Source of the DNA: Myoxocephalus aenaeus
Taxonomy: Eukaryota > Chordata > Actinopteri > Perciformes > Cottidae
Length of the DNA: 64,000 nucleotides
Reading direction: 5' to 3'
Assembly (NCBI GenBank): GCA_038501785.1
Contig: JBAMJR010000069.1
Span: 204,001 to 268,000 of the forward strand
In this document: piece after piece, positions 19,003 to 30,599 of the stretch
Layout: each line of letters opens with the position of its first letter
How positions within the stretch are numbered: position 1 is the first letter of the stretch
Position numbers and translations under genes: made by a program
Notes under the pieces: model-generated
Told to the model about the DNA's origin: nothing
What the model saw: the letters and a program-made list of their open reading frames with translations, nothing else
Databases searched by the model: none

Positions 19003-21886
19003 TCGTGACTCGTGTGTCGTGACTCGTGACTCGTGTCTCGTGTGTCGTGACTCATGTGTCGTGTGTCGTGTCTCGTGTGTCGTGACTCGTGTGTCGTGTG
19101 TCGTGTGTCGTGTGTCGTGACTCGTGTGTCGTGACTCGTGTGTCGTGTCTCGTGACTCGTGTGTCGTGACTCGTGCGTCGTGACTCGTGTGTCGTGTCTC
19201 GTGTCTCGTGACTCGTGTCTCGTGTCTCGTGTGTCGTGACTCGTGTGTCGTGTCTCGTGTGTCGTGTCTCGTGTCTCGTGACTCGTGTCTCGTGACTCGT
19301 GTCTCGTGTCTCGTGTGTCGTGACTCGTGTGTCGTGTCTCGTGACTCGTGTCTCGTGACTCGTGTGTCGTGACTCGTGTGTCGTGACTCGTGTGTCGTGT
19401 CTCGTGACTCGTGACTCGTGTGTCGTGACTCGTGTGTCGTGTCTCGTGTCTCGTGACTCGTGACTCGTGTGTCGTGACTCGTGTCTCGTGTCTCGTGTGT
19501 CGTGACTCATGTGTCGTGTGTCGTGTCTCGTGTGTCGTGACTCGTGTGTCGTGTGTCGTGTGTCGTGACTCGTGTGTCGTGACTCGTGTGTCGTGTCTCG
19601 TGACTCGTGTGTCGTGTCTCGTGACTCGTGTCTCGTGACTCGTGTGTCGTGACTCGTGTGTCGTGTCTCGTGACTCGTGTGTCGTGACTCATGTGTCGTG
19701 TCTCGTGACTCGTGTGTCGTGACTCGTGTGTCGTGACTCGTGTGTTGTGACTCGTGTGTCGTGACTCGTGTGTCGTGACTCCTGTCTCGTGTCTCGTGAC
19801 TCGTGTGTCGTGACTCGTGTGTCGTGACTCGTGTGTCGTGACTCGTGTGTCGTGACTCGTGTGTCGTGTGTCGTGTGTCGTGACTCGTGTGTCGTGACTC
19901 CTGTCTCGTGTGTCGTGACTCGTGTGTCGTGTCTCGTGTCTCGTGTGTCGTGACTCGTGTGTCGTGTCTCGTGTGTCGTGACTCGTGTGTCGTGACTCGT
20001 GTCTCGTGACTCGTGTCTCGTGACTCGTGTCTCGTGACTCGTGACTCGTGACTCGTGTCGTGACTCGTGTGTCGTGACTCGTGTGTCGTGACTCATGTGT
20101 CGTGTCTCGTGACTCGTGTGTCGTGACTCGTGTGTCGTGACTCGTGTGTTGTGACTCGTGTGTCGTGACTCGTGTGTCGTGACTCCTGTCTCGTGTCTCG
20201 TGACTCGTGTGTCGTGACTCGTGTGTCGTGACTCGTGTGTCGTGACTCGTGTGTCGTGTCTCGTGTGTCGTGACTCGTGTGTCGTGTCTCGTGTGTCGTG
20301 ACTCGTGTGTCGTGACTCGTGTCTCGTGACTCGTGTCTCGTGACTCGTGACTCGTGTCGTGACTCGTGTGTCGTGACTCGTGTGTCGTGACTCATGTGTC
20401 GTGTCTCGTGACTCGTGTGTCGTGACTCGTGTGTCGTGACTCGTGTGTCGTGACTCGTGTGTCGTGACTCCTGTCTCGTGTCTCGTGACTCGTGTGTCGT
20501 GACTCGTGTGTCGTGACTCGTGTGTCGTGACTCGTGTGTCGTGTCTCGTGTGTCGTGACTCGTGTGTCGTGTCTCGTGTGTCGTGACTCGTGTGTCGTGA
20601 CTCGTGTCTCGTGACTCGTGTCTCGTGACTCGTGACTCGTGACTCGTGTCGTGACTCGTGTGTCGTGACTCGTGACTCGTGTGTCGTGACTCATGTGTCG
20701 TGTCTCGTGACTCGTGTGTCGTGACTCGTGTGTCGTGACTCGTGTGTTGTGACTCGTGTGTCGTGACTTGTGTGTCGTGACTCCTGTCTCGTGACTCGTG
20801 TGTCGTGACTCGTGTGTCGTGACTCGTGTGTCGTGACTCGTGTGTCGTGTGTCGTGTGTCGTGACTCGTGTGTCGTGTCTCGTGTGTCGTGACTCGTGTG
20901 TCGTGTCTCGTGTGTCGTGACTCGTGTCTCGTGACTCGTGACTCGTGTCGTGACTCGTGTCTCGTGACTCGTGACTCGTGTCGTGACTCGTGTGTCGTGA
21001 CTCGTGTGTCGTGACTCGTGACTCGTGTCTCGTGACTCGTGACTCGTGACTCGTGTCGTGACTCGTGTGTCGTGACTCGTGTGTCGTGACTCGTGTCTCG
21101 TGTCTCGTGACTCGTGACTCGTGTCGTGACTCGTGTGTCGTGACTCGTGACTCGTGACTCGTGTCGTGACTCGTGTGTCGTGTCTCGTGTGTCGTGTCTC
21201 GTGTGTCGTGACTCGTGTGTCGTGTCTCGTGTGTCGTGACTCGTGTGTCGTGACTCGTGTCTCGTGACTCGTGTCTCGTGACTCGTGACTCGTGACTCGT
21301 GTCGTGACTCGTGTGTCGTGACTCGTGACTCGTGTGTCGTGACTCATGTGTCGTGTCTCGTGACTCGTGTGTCGTGACTCGTGTGTCGTGACTCGTGTGT
21401 CGTGACTCCTGTCTCGTGACTCGTGTGTCGTGACTCGTGTGTCGTGACTCGTGTGTCGTGACTCGTGTGTCGTGTGTCGTGTGTCGTGACTCGTGTGTCG
21501 TGTCTCGTGTGTCGTGACTCGTGTGTCGTGTCTCGTGTGTCGTGACTCGTGTGTCGTGTCTCGTGTGTCGTGACTCGTGTCTCGTGACTCGTGACTCGTG
21601 TCGTGACTCGTGTCTCGTGACTCGTGACTCGTGTCGTGACTCGTGTGTCGTGACTCGTGTGTCGTGACTCGTGACTCGTGTCTCGTGACTCGTGACTCGT
21701 GTCGTGACTCGTGTGTCGTGACTCGTGTGTCGTGACTCGTGTCTCGTGTCTCGTGACTCGTGACTCGTGTCGTGACTCGTGTGTCGTGACTCGTGACTCG
21801 TGACTCGTGTCGTGACTCGTGTGTCGTGTCTCGTGTGTCGTGAGTCGTGTGTAGTGACTCGTGTGTCGTGACTCGTGTCTCGTGTT
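19003..21886. repeat. 2.9-kb array of 7-bp units with 299-bp higher-order repeats
   Basis: Made of three 7-mers, TGACTCG, TGTGTCG and TGTCTCG, with occasional 5-mers TGTCG. Marker TGACTCA units recur near 20092, 20391 and 20690, giving two higher-order periods of 299 bp (42 seven-mers plus one five-mer). Every unit carries a CpG. Both strands are open for long stretches (THESRHTSHDTR-like) because no unit order creates a stop; these are not genes. Confidence 0.95.
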
Positions 21887-21887
21887 T

Positions 21888-22112
21888 AAGGGCGGCTGTA
21901 GCTCAGGGGGATGAGTGGTCGTCCCGCAACCAAAAGGTAGCCGGTTCGATCCCCAGTCCCCCCATAGCTCACATGTCTCATGTCCCTGAGCAAGACACTG
22001 AACCCTCAACTGCTCCCCGGGCGCCTCACAGGGCTGCCCACTGCTCCCCATCCAGGGATGGGTCAAATGCAGAGAAGAATTTCCCCAAGAGGATTAATAA
22101 AGTGCATGTTTC
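21888..22112 (+). mobile_element. tRNA-derived SINE inserted in the 7-bp array
   Basis: The head has a pol III A-box-like TGTAGCTCAGGGGGATGAG and a B box GGTTCGATCCC. A body typical of fish SINEs follows (CCTGAGCAAGACACTGAACC, GCCCACTGCTCCCC, GGGATGGGTCAAATGCAGAG), ending in GATTAATAAAGTGCATG. The 7-bp repeat resumes on the right at 22113-22131, so it inserted inside the array. Confidence 0.85.
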
Positions 22113-22261
22113 TGTGTGTCGTGACTCGTGTACGGAGATCTCTGACATTATTTGTGAGCAGAGACCAAAATCTTCCCTCAGTGACACAATTATGAATAAA
22201 TGCCATTATGACAGGATTTATGTCTCCAGAATGTGTTTCAACAAGCAGCCTGTAGAGGTCA

Positions 22262-22470
22262 GTGCAGAGCTGTGTGGGGGGGTTTGTATGTGGGGGTATG
22301 TGTGTGTGTGCGTGCGTGTGTGTGTGTGCGTGCGTGTGCGCTTGTGTGTGGGGGGGTATGTGCGTGCGTGTGTGTGCGTGCGTGCGTGCGTGTGTGTGTG
22401 TGTGTGCGTGCGTGTGTCTGTGCGTGCGTGTGCGCTTGTGTGTGGGGGGGTATGTGCGTGTGCGTGTGTC
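22262..22470. repeat. GT/GC/GGGGG compound microsatellite
   Basis: Alternating purine-pyrimidine (TGTGTGCGTGCG) blocks separated by GGGGGGG runs. It can potentially form Z-DNA or quadruplex structures. The open frames through it are compositional. Confidence 0.9.
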
Positions 22471-22676
22471 GTACCGGCAGATATCCACAATGTGTTCTCT
22501 CTGATTGCTGCTATCAGCTCGTGAAGTTGTTTGAGGAACCTGGAGAGATAAGAAACACACACACACACACACACAGTTTCCTCCTCATTATATGTATCTA
22601 TTTGCTTTCTCTCTTCAGTGTGTTTGCTCAACACTACAATGTTGTTCACTTCTCTGAGCTGCAGATGGAATGTTGC

Positions 22677-22715
<39 letters not shown>

Positions 22716-23934
22716 ATTATGAGACAATAGGTGAAGCCAGAGGAGGTGAGGATGTCGCCGTCATGGAGGACGTGGGATAGAATAATTCTCCTCTTCTAAT
22801 CTTTTTAAATCTGCTCCCCTGCTGCTCCTCCCTCAGACTCCGGATGCTCCTCGTCCCGCCTGCAGCTCCCTAAGTCTCCTCCGATCCCGTTAGCCGCCTC
22901 CTGAGGAGATCGGCTAACGCAACATTCAGGAACCAGCGGGTCCTGAGATGTTATCTGTCCAATCAGAACGCTGCCTTTAGTTGGTGTATGGAGAAGTAAA
23001 AGTCTGATTACTGAGGGATTCAAACACTACAGTTCTTCCTCTTCCTCTTCCTCTCCCTCTTCTTCAGCTTTGTTTCCCCTGTAGCACGCGTGTATGCAAA
23101 AGCCTAAAATAGGCTAGAAAGTTTATCTTTCTGGGTCACCAACGCATTGGAAAAAATAATTAATTAATGTTATTATTGTTACTTATTCAGTCTTTCAAAC
23201 CGGAGTTGATTTTCAGAACAGTGGAAAACGGTGTTGAGTTGAATTAAGAGTGTTCCTAAGATCACTGAGGTGAAGTTCCTGTTACTGACCTGTGACTTTG
23301 AGGAGAGCATGTTCATCTGTTTGAATCTTAATAAATTACAATAATTGTCCAAATCCCACATGAGTCATGAACCTTCCCCACTGAAGACCACAGCCTGAGG
23401 TCATGGGGTTTCGCCCGGTTGGAAAGGGTCTTAAAGTTACTACTTGAGTAAATGTACTTATACTTTACTCGAGTGTTTGCATGTTACTTTATACTTCTCA
23501 TCTACTACATTTCACAGGGAAATGTTGTACTTTTTACTCCGACATTTTCTTCAACGATGAGATTCAGCATTTTAACATTAACATGAAACATTGGTGTGAT
23601 TGAAGCATGTTGGCTGTGACCCTTGGAGACGCAGGACCCGGTTCTGTGAGTGGTTAGCAGCTCTACTGAGATATTTCCCTTCCTGCTTGCTTTAACTTGA
23701 ATAACAAATAATATAGATAAATCAGATAATGGGAACAATATCTGCAGCAGAACATTTTCTACTTCCCGACCTCATCGATCATCTCATGACCCTCAGATGT
23801 AGCAGGCGGCCGATTGGATGCGTTTCCTTTAGTGGCGTCACCGTGTTTACAGATTCAACAGCAGCGTACAATTGGCATAAACACGAGATAACAAGATGCA
23901 ATAAAAAAGATGCAACAACGATCTGTTAAGCACA
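22471..23934. other. Spacer with short (CA)n and (CT)n tracts
   Basis: (CA)n at about 22556-22576 and (CT)n at about 22677-22712. No exon or named element is recognised. Confidence 0.5.
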
Positions 23935-25135
23935 TTTATTTGAACGCATTACTTTTGTTCTGCCAGTTAATGTTAGAGCTGCGAGCTGAAGCAGCTGGCA
24001 GGCTGCAGAACAGCTGATGTGTTTGTTTAAGATAAGAGAACAGCTGATAATCAATACCAACCTCATCAATAAACTCTGCAGATAAGAGCAGAGCTCCCAC
24101 TGAAATACCTGCAGATAACTGAGAGAAAATTACATTTCACTCCCTCTGGTAAGATTGTTGAAAAATAAACAAGACAAAGTAACACTTACTTGAGAACGGG
24201 ATTTGATAATTAAACCAACAAATTCACACAAAAAGTCATGTTACTCCCACTGTCACATTTCTTTTAATGACATTGACATTGTGTTTAACTATTTCATAAA
24301 CGCATCAACACATGTTTATATTCGCGGGGACATGAAGTCACATCGGCTCAGTTTGTGCAAACAGACAAAAGAAAAAAGTTAAAAACAAGAAAATAAGAAA
24401 ATGTCTTCTTTTACAAAGAAAAATAGAAAAATCACATTTAAGCTACAGAGCCGAGAATTACAAAAAAAACACGTACTTTTTATAAAAATCTTATGTACAG
24501 CTTCCTTCATATACACTTTGTTCTTCCGGACACTAAAGACTCACACATGAGGTCTCGTCGGACAGAAAGGTTTAAAGACCGTCTGCATTCACTGTTAATG
24601 TTAAGTCATGACTTTATGTGATGTGACGAGTTATGAAGCTGAAGCTAAAGTCTTCAAATCTTTAAAGACACATTGCAAAGCATCTCATACAACAAGAAGA
24701 CCTGCAATGTGAAAACTGGAATTAGTTTAGATCCAACTGCAACTTTCCCTGGTTAAATAAACATTTCACTGGATTTTTGAAAACGTTAAAGTCGGTCCAG
24801 TGACACGGTTCAACAACTCAACCTTCAGTCCTCAAAAAGATCCTAAAACATTTCATGGGCTCATCTTTCAGATGTGTTTGAGTCTGAGTTAGACGCAGCA
24901 ATGAACAGCTCAGTTTAGCACAGAAGACCTGCTGAGGTACGTCCCCATAAACCACTACTAAGAAAGTCCCCCTAAACCACAATATTGCAGAGGGTCCCCC
25001 AAAACCACAACACAGTCCAACTCCAGAGTTTAAAATCCAAGAAACAGCTTGAGAAATCCTGCATCGTCCACAGCTCTCAGTGTTTCAGGTGAATCCCAGT
25101 GGAGGTGTCCAGAATCATGTTTTGGTTTCTACGCA
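23935..25135 (-). other. Candidate 3' untranslated region of the EGF-CFC gene
   Basis: Sequence downstream of the stop codon of the EGF-CFC gene. TTTATT at about 23938 gives an AATAAA on the minus strand and is one possible end. This is an inference; no transcript evidence is available. Confidence 0.3.
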
Positions 25136-28100
25136 TCAGAGGAGGAGGAGCAGGGGAAGAAGCAGCACCAGAGACCGGAGGCAGCCGGGCCGAACGGTCC
25201 CGACGGCTGACGAGCGATACCAAAGTACCTCCTCTGAACCATCTGGGAAATAGAGAGGCAGAAAAGTCTTTAATATGATTGTAACATAATCATTTCAGTA
25301 CACTGTGTGGTGACTATTGTGTGGCGTTTAAAGTATTCAGGCTGCTATCGTATAACGGCATGTTGTACATAGTAGATACACAATGTGTTTGAAGGTTATT
25401 CACTGTGAATACACCCCATGGGAAACACTGTTTAATATGTAGGCATGGGCATACACCAACAAAAGCAATTATAGTAAATAATACATTCTGATAAATATGG
25501 TGGAGTAGCTTCAAAGTGTAAAATGCTTTATTTGCTGTGTATTACTGACCCTTCTTATGAACACATTCATTGACAGAATCCTGATCTTTACGGATACATA
25601 ATATTGTATTTGTTGTATTTTCGCCTGTATAGAACTTTGTAACGCTGTGTTTTATTAAATGAAGTTCCAGCGAAGGAGATTCATATAATTACACATCAAA
25701 ATATGAGCCCCAAATACTGTCTGCAGGTCTTCCTGTCCAGCAGCATCCAGCCCCATTGGAACCGCCGGAGAGGAAACCCTCTTTGGGGCGTTTTGCATTT
25801 TGGAATAACAGCCTTGAAACTGTAGACGAGTGGGCGGGGCTCGTGCTCCTTCAGAGGTGCGTTCACACTCAGTGGGAGTTTACCGTGAACACCCGGGTTG
25901 TTTTCTTTTGTTTGGGGTGAAACGTGTGAACGAGCCGCCGGGCGTCGTCCGCACCTCTGCTGTTTAATCAACTGGGAAACATCACCGCCTGAGAACTACC
26001 AACTCTACAAGAACCCCTCGGTCTGCGCACGTCCATGAACACACCACAAGGATACCTTTCTTTTCAAGCAGAATCTGCCCTCCAGCACCAAATTACATTA
26101 AAAAAAACACTTGCCAACCCCCCCCAAAAAAACCTGCAGAATAACGGATGGCCGCATTGGAAACTGATGACGTGATGCAGGCAGCAGCTGCACGTGTAGA
26201 AGCGATGCGTCCGGTGTGTTTGTCTTACCACAGTCTTTATGGAAGACGTCGGGGAAGCAGTGCAGAACGCCGTAACCGCAGCGACAGTAGGAGCATCCTT
26301 TCTGAACCCATTCGCCGTGAGGAATGGCACCACAGCTCCTGCAGGGACAGCAGCACGTTAACCAGAGCACTGCAGGGTCACAGTCTGACCAGTGGAGCCA
26401 GGACTTTAAACCACATGAGCAAACATTTAGTGAAATCTGGGTTAAACATGAAAAAGTGAGTAAATGTAGTATTTAAACTAACAATGAGAATACAAAGCAT
26501 ACAGTAAACCTTAAATGACTCAAATGAATGAGACAATAGTTTGATTAAAAGAATAAACATTTATATAGATGCCTGTATGTATGCCTGCTTATATTCTGAG
26601 TCTTTCTTTTAAAAGCATATTCATTATTTCAAACTCAGCGTAAATGAACGTCATGAACACATGAATATAACACATTTACATGACTTTTACTAAACTTTGG
26701 GGATTTTATTTTTTTCAAGGACTTTTCCAGGCCTGGAAATAACCATTTTAAAACTCCATGACTTGTCCAGGTTTTCCATGAGCGTAAGAACCCTGACTGA
26801 GGAAGCAGTGCGCGTGGTGCTGCTGCTCGTGGGGTTATGGTTATGGTTATGGTTATGGTTACGGTTAGTTACCTGATGCGCTGGTCGTACTCGCAGCTCC
26901 GGCCCGTGAAGAACGGAGGGCAGGCGCAGAAGCTGCCCAGGATGCAGGTTCCTCCGTTCTTGCAGCAGCTGCGACTCTGCTCAGCACCTGCAGGGAGAAG
27001 ACGTGAGTTCAACCCTCAGACGCTCAAACACGACCGCTTCCTTCACAGAGCTACACTCTGCAGCTCGCTTCCTTATTTCAGACAGGACCGCTAAATGAGT
27101 AGAATAGTCAACCAATAGTGTAGAGGTCAAAGGTCACCCTCACCAATATGTTTGTATAAAACTGTTTTCTATTGTTCTGGATTTTATTTTATTACTAATT
27201 TACTTTTTGTTGGCTTTCAACCCTCATTTACAGTAACTTCTCCCACTTTGTATTAATCATTTTGTATTTAACAATAAACTGTATGTCTGTTTGCAGTGTG
27301 TCCGCTCCAGAGAGCGGTGAGACCAGCTGACGGCCCTCAGACCTCAGGTTGAGCCCCTCCCCGCCTGTATCTGCCTGTGAGATGAACCAGAGGCTCCATC
27401 TGGCAGCGCATTCCTTCCTCTGCTTCACATCAGCAGACACACACAGTCTGAACCAACATGTCAACATAACAGAGGAACACTACCGCTGACGGCCGTCGCT
27501 CCTCAGGCTCGTTTCAAGACTTCAGTTCTGAGAGGAAGTTTGAGTTTAACATTTTAAAAGACGACCTCTCAATGTGCGTTTGAAGATCAACCTGACGTTT
27601 TATACTTCTGTCATAACGAGCTGCCACCTGTGTGAGGATATTACTTTCATTATTTTATCTGAATCTTGTTGCAGTTTTTCAGTAAAGCAGAAGTTTAAAC
27701 TAGTTTTAATACTTTAGTACTTAATGCATTTAATTTGTTATATAATAAATGTCATCGTTACGTCAGCGATCAGAAACTCAACCTGTGCGCTCTTGCAATA
27801 AAGAATAAAAAGGTTTTATTTCCTGCCTTTGATACACATATATGACAGTTTTGATCATTTAGACGCTTAAATCTTATCTTCTCAAAACAAGGTGTAAAAG
27901 ATGGGAACGTTGTATTACAAGCTGGTTATTTTTGGAGATATTATCTACTACATTCTCTTTGGGTCTGTTTTGGGTCAAGAGGCTCTCTTCTTCGTTGGTT
28001 TTGGACCATCTGTGCACACGGAGGCGGAGAGTGAACTTACTGCCCGTGAGGCCGATGAAGGGCAGGACGGCGCTGGCGTCGCGGTGTTTACGGTCCCCGC

Positions 28101-29414
28101 TGTTTGGCGAGCTCACCTGGGTCAACTGGCCCAGGAAGTCCTGGGAGGGCAGCTGGGTTTTCACCACCACAGAAGAAGAGAAAGAGGGGGATACAGAGGG
28201 GGAGGAGGAGGATGGGGACGAAGAGGAGGTCTGGCTGCAGCCGTCTCCTTCACAGCCTGAGAAAGAAAACGGGAACAGATTGAGTTTCTGACCAGAAAGT
28301 CCTCAACGTGTGACGACACACTGTGAAGAAGAAAGGGGGCGGAGCCCATTCTATTATAACGGCTCAGTGTTTCCTAGGTAACAAAGCACACAGACTCTAA
28401 TCACAGCCAACTGATGCGGAGTCCTGAAGACAGGGTTCATAACCAGTCTGACCAGTGGAGCATGACTTTAACCCAAATGTCCATGACAAACATTTAGTGA
28501 AATCTGGTTGTAAACAGTAAAAAGTGAGTAAATGTAGTATTTAAACTAACAATGAGAATACAAAGCATACAGTAAACCTTAAATGACTCAAATGAATGAG
28601 ACAATAGTTTGATTAAAAGAATAAACATTTATATAGATGCCTGTATGTATGCCTGCTTATATTTTGAGTCTTTCTTTTAAAAGCATATTCATTATTTCAA
28701 ACTCAGCGTAAATGAACGTCATGAACACATGAATATAACACATTTACATGACTTTTACTAAACTTTGGGATTTTATTTGTTTCAAGGACTTTTCCAGGCC
28801 TGGAAATAACCATTTAAAACTCCATGAGCGTAAGAACTGTGGAAATGTTGCTGATCATTTCACATTTCTATTCCTGCACAGCGAGACAATGAGCAGGAAT
28901 GTGAAAAGAGAAGATTTAAGTTGGAATGAGATGAAGAAGTGCAGAAAACATGTAAACGCTGTAAAGATCTGTAGGAAGGTTTGGTGAACTCAGTTTAACT
29001 CTAAAACATAAAACATAAACCCAGCTGGGCTGCTGTGGTTTATGAGTTTAAATCAACTTCATTTGACCCACATCCTAAATGATGTCATGTTTTCACATTT
29101 AATTCATTATTGGGTTTGACTTATTTCATTCAGCTCTGCTAGAGACTGTTTATGTATTTATCACATTAGTTTTATTATTATTATTATTATTATATTTGTT
29201 TTTGTGTAGCAAATACATGAAAAGACTCAAAATAGTGTGCGTGCGTGTGTGTGTGCACTGACCTGCAGCGGGCAGAGCAGCAGACTGGAGACAGGTCGCT
29301 GCACAGAGAAACATCCTGAAAACAATTAAATAAATAAATAAGAAACTCAAAGTCTGAAAACTAAACGGTCCTGCTCTGTGGTCACGTGACTCACCGGATC
29401 AGCTGCGTCCTCAT
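25136..29414 (-). CDS. tdgf1: EGF-CFC Nodal co-receptor (one-eyed pinhead/Cripto family)
   Basis: Six coding exons: 29395-29414, 29263-29315, 28041-28256, 26873-26987, 26229-26338 and 25136-25242. They total 621 nt, so 206 aa. All donors are GT and acceptors AG, and phase is kept at every join. Residues 1-25 are a hydrophobic signal peptide. Residues 26-96 are a serine-rich pro-region. An EGF-like domain spans 104-128 (CCKNGGTCILGSFCACPPFF), including the CKNGGTC site where Cripto proteins are O-fucosylated. The CFC domain spans 137-171 with the PHGEW block, whose H142 and W145 correspond to the ALK4-binding pair of Cripto. The tail RSLVLLLPLLLLL at the C-terminus is a GPI-anchor signal. Family role: cell-surface co-receptor letting Nodal signal through activin receptors to Smad2/3 in mesendoderm and left-right patterning. 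Assignment to tdgf1 rather than a second EGF-CFC paralogue is likely, not proven. Confidence 0.95.
26365..26795. mobile_element. Dispersed hAT-like MITE in EGF-CFC intron 4
   Basis: Begins CAGGGTCACAGTCTGACCAG and ends CGTAAGAACCCTG. Most of its length is nearly identical to 28432-28838, and it is related in reverse orientation to 57741-58225. The shared interior includes TTTCCAGGCCTGGAAATAAC. It fills about 430 of the 534 bp of intron 4, stopping 26 bp from the next exon. Confidence 0.8.
26836..26868. repeat. (GGTTAT)n hexamer tract
   Basis: Five to six GGTTAT/GGTTAC units ending 4 bp before the exon 4 donor of the EGF-CFC gene. It is not the vertebrate telomere repeat (TTAGGG). Confidence 0.85.
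28432..28838. mobile_element. Dispersed hAT-like MITE in EGF-CFC intron 2
   Basis: Starts CAGGGTTCATAACCAGTCTG and runs to GAGCGTAAGAAC, without a clean CCCTG end. It is highly similar to 26365-26795, sharing for example GTAGTATTTAAACTAACAAT. A second copy of the same family therefore lies in the same gene. Confidence 0.8.
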
Positions 29415-29464
29415 CGTGAGATTCCTCCTGAAACTCTGGAATCAAGAGCCAGACCCGGTCCCGG

Positions 29465-29472
29465 TGACGTCA
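29465..29472. promoter_or_regulatory. Perfect CRE palindrome near EGF-CFC start
   Basis: TGACGTCA lies about 50 bp upstream of the start codon of the EGF-CFC gene, in a moderately GC-rich stretch. This is the consensus site for CREB/ATF factors. Activity here is inference. Confidence 0.5.
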
Positions 29473-29513
29473 CTGCTCCGCTACAGACTGACGGGACTCT
29501 GGTGGACCGGGAT

Positions 29514-29666
29514 CAGGTCTCAGGTCTCAGGTCTCAGGGTTCAGGTCTCAGGTCTCAGGGTTCAGGTCTCAGGTCTCAGGTCTCAGGTCTCAGGTCTCAG
29601 GTCTCAGGGTTCAGGTCTCAGGTCTCAGGTCTCAGGGTTCAGGTCTCAGGTCTCAGGTCTCAGGTC
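29514..29666. repeat. 7-bp (CAGGTCT) minisatellite upstream of EGF-CFC
   Basis: About 17 CAGGTCT units with interspersed CAGGGTT variants, 100-250 bp upstream of the start codon. Every main unit carries GTCT, the minimal Smad-binding tetranucleotide (AGAC on the other strand). Confidence 0.92.
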
Positions 29667-29779
29667 CGCTTCTGTCGCGCGCTGTGAGTCTCTGCAGCCT
29701 CGCGACCCTCCAGGTGACTCTCATGAGGGGGAGGGGCTCCGAGGCCCCGCCCCCTCTGTGGTCTGTCACGTGTCCAGCT

Positions 29780-30185
29780 GGAATCAACAGGAAGGGAAAC
29801 TATACTAAATATATGTGGTAATATTAATAATGATAATAATGATGAATATGAGATTGTATTAACATTTGAGTTATTATGCCAAACTAAAAAGATCAATCAT
29901 ATTTCAAAGAATTGTTTTCTGTATCTAAAAAAGCTATGTTGACTTTATTGATGTTATTGTTTGTTTGTTTTTGCTGTTAGATACCTATTTTTTCTCTCTT
30001 TTTTATACATTTAATTCAATTTAAATCAATTGATGAATTCAATCCAATAAAATATGAAAAGTAAATCCTTTTCATATTTGATTGTGATCTATTTTTCCAC
30101 CTCTGTTGTGTAATAATGCCTTTGACTGTTTGAACAAAATGTTCCATACATTTTTTTAATGCAATTACAAAACCTAAAATCATAA
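29780..30185. other. AT-rich spacer, no gene
   Basis: No exon, element or array was recognised. Confidence 0.5.
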
Positions 30186-30292
30186 CAAATATAATTAGAA
30201 ACCACTTGCCGCCATCTCTCTCCCTCCCTCTGTCTCTCACCCTCTCTCTCTCTCTCTCTCTCCCCCCCTCTCTCTCCCTCCCTCTGTCTCTC

Positions 30293-30326
<34 letters not shown>

Positions 30327-30595
30327 CCCCTCTCTCTCCCTCCCTCTGTCTCTCACCCTCTCTCTCTCTCTCTCTCTCCCCCCCTCTCTCTCCCTCCCTC
30401 TGTCTCTCACCCTCTCTCTCTCTCTCTCTCTCTCTCCCCCTCTCTCTCCCTCCCTCTGTCTCTCACCCTCTCTCTCTCTCTCTCTCTCTCTCCCCCCCTC
30501 TCTCTCCCTCCCTCTGTCTCTCACCCTCTCTCTCTCTCTCTCTCTCCCCCCCTCTCTCTCCCTCCCTCTGTCTCTCACCCCCTCTCTCTCTTCAT
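30186..30595. repeat. (CT)n array with about 60-bp higher-order unit
   Basis: Each unit is CCTCCCTCTGTCTCTCACC, then (CT)n, then a run of 4-7 C. Six to seven units with variable (CT)n lengths. A homopurine-homopyrimidine tract like this can adopt triplex structure. Confidence 0.93.
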
Positions 30596-30599
30596 ACAC

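Noticed and set aside
19052..22066. Minus-strand frames of 100-240 codons with a THESRHTSHDTR repeat
   Set aside because: The 7-bp unit cannot generate stops in these frames, and the plus strand is also open in places. No start context or conserved domain.
26836..26868. Interstitial telomere-like repeat
   Set aside because: The unit is GGTTAT/GGTTAC, not TTAGGG, and there are only five to six copies.
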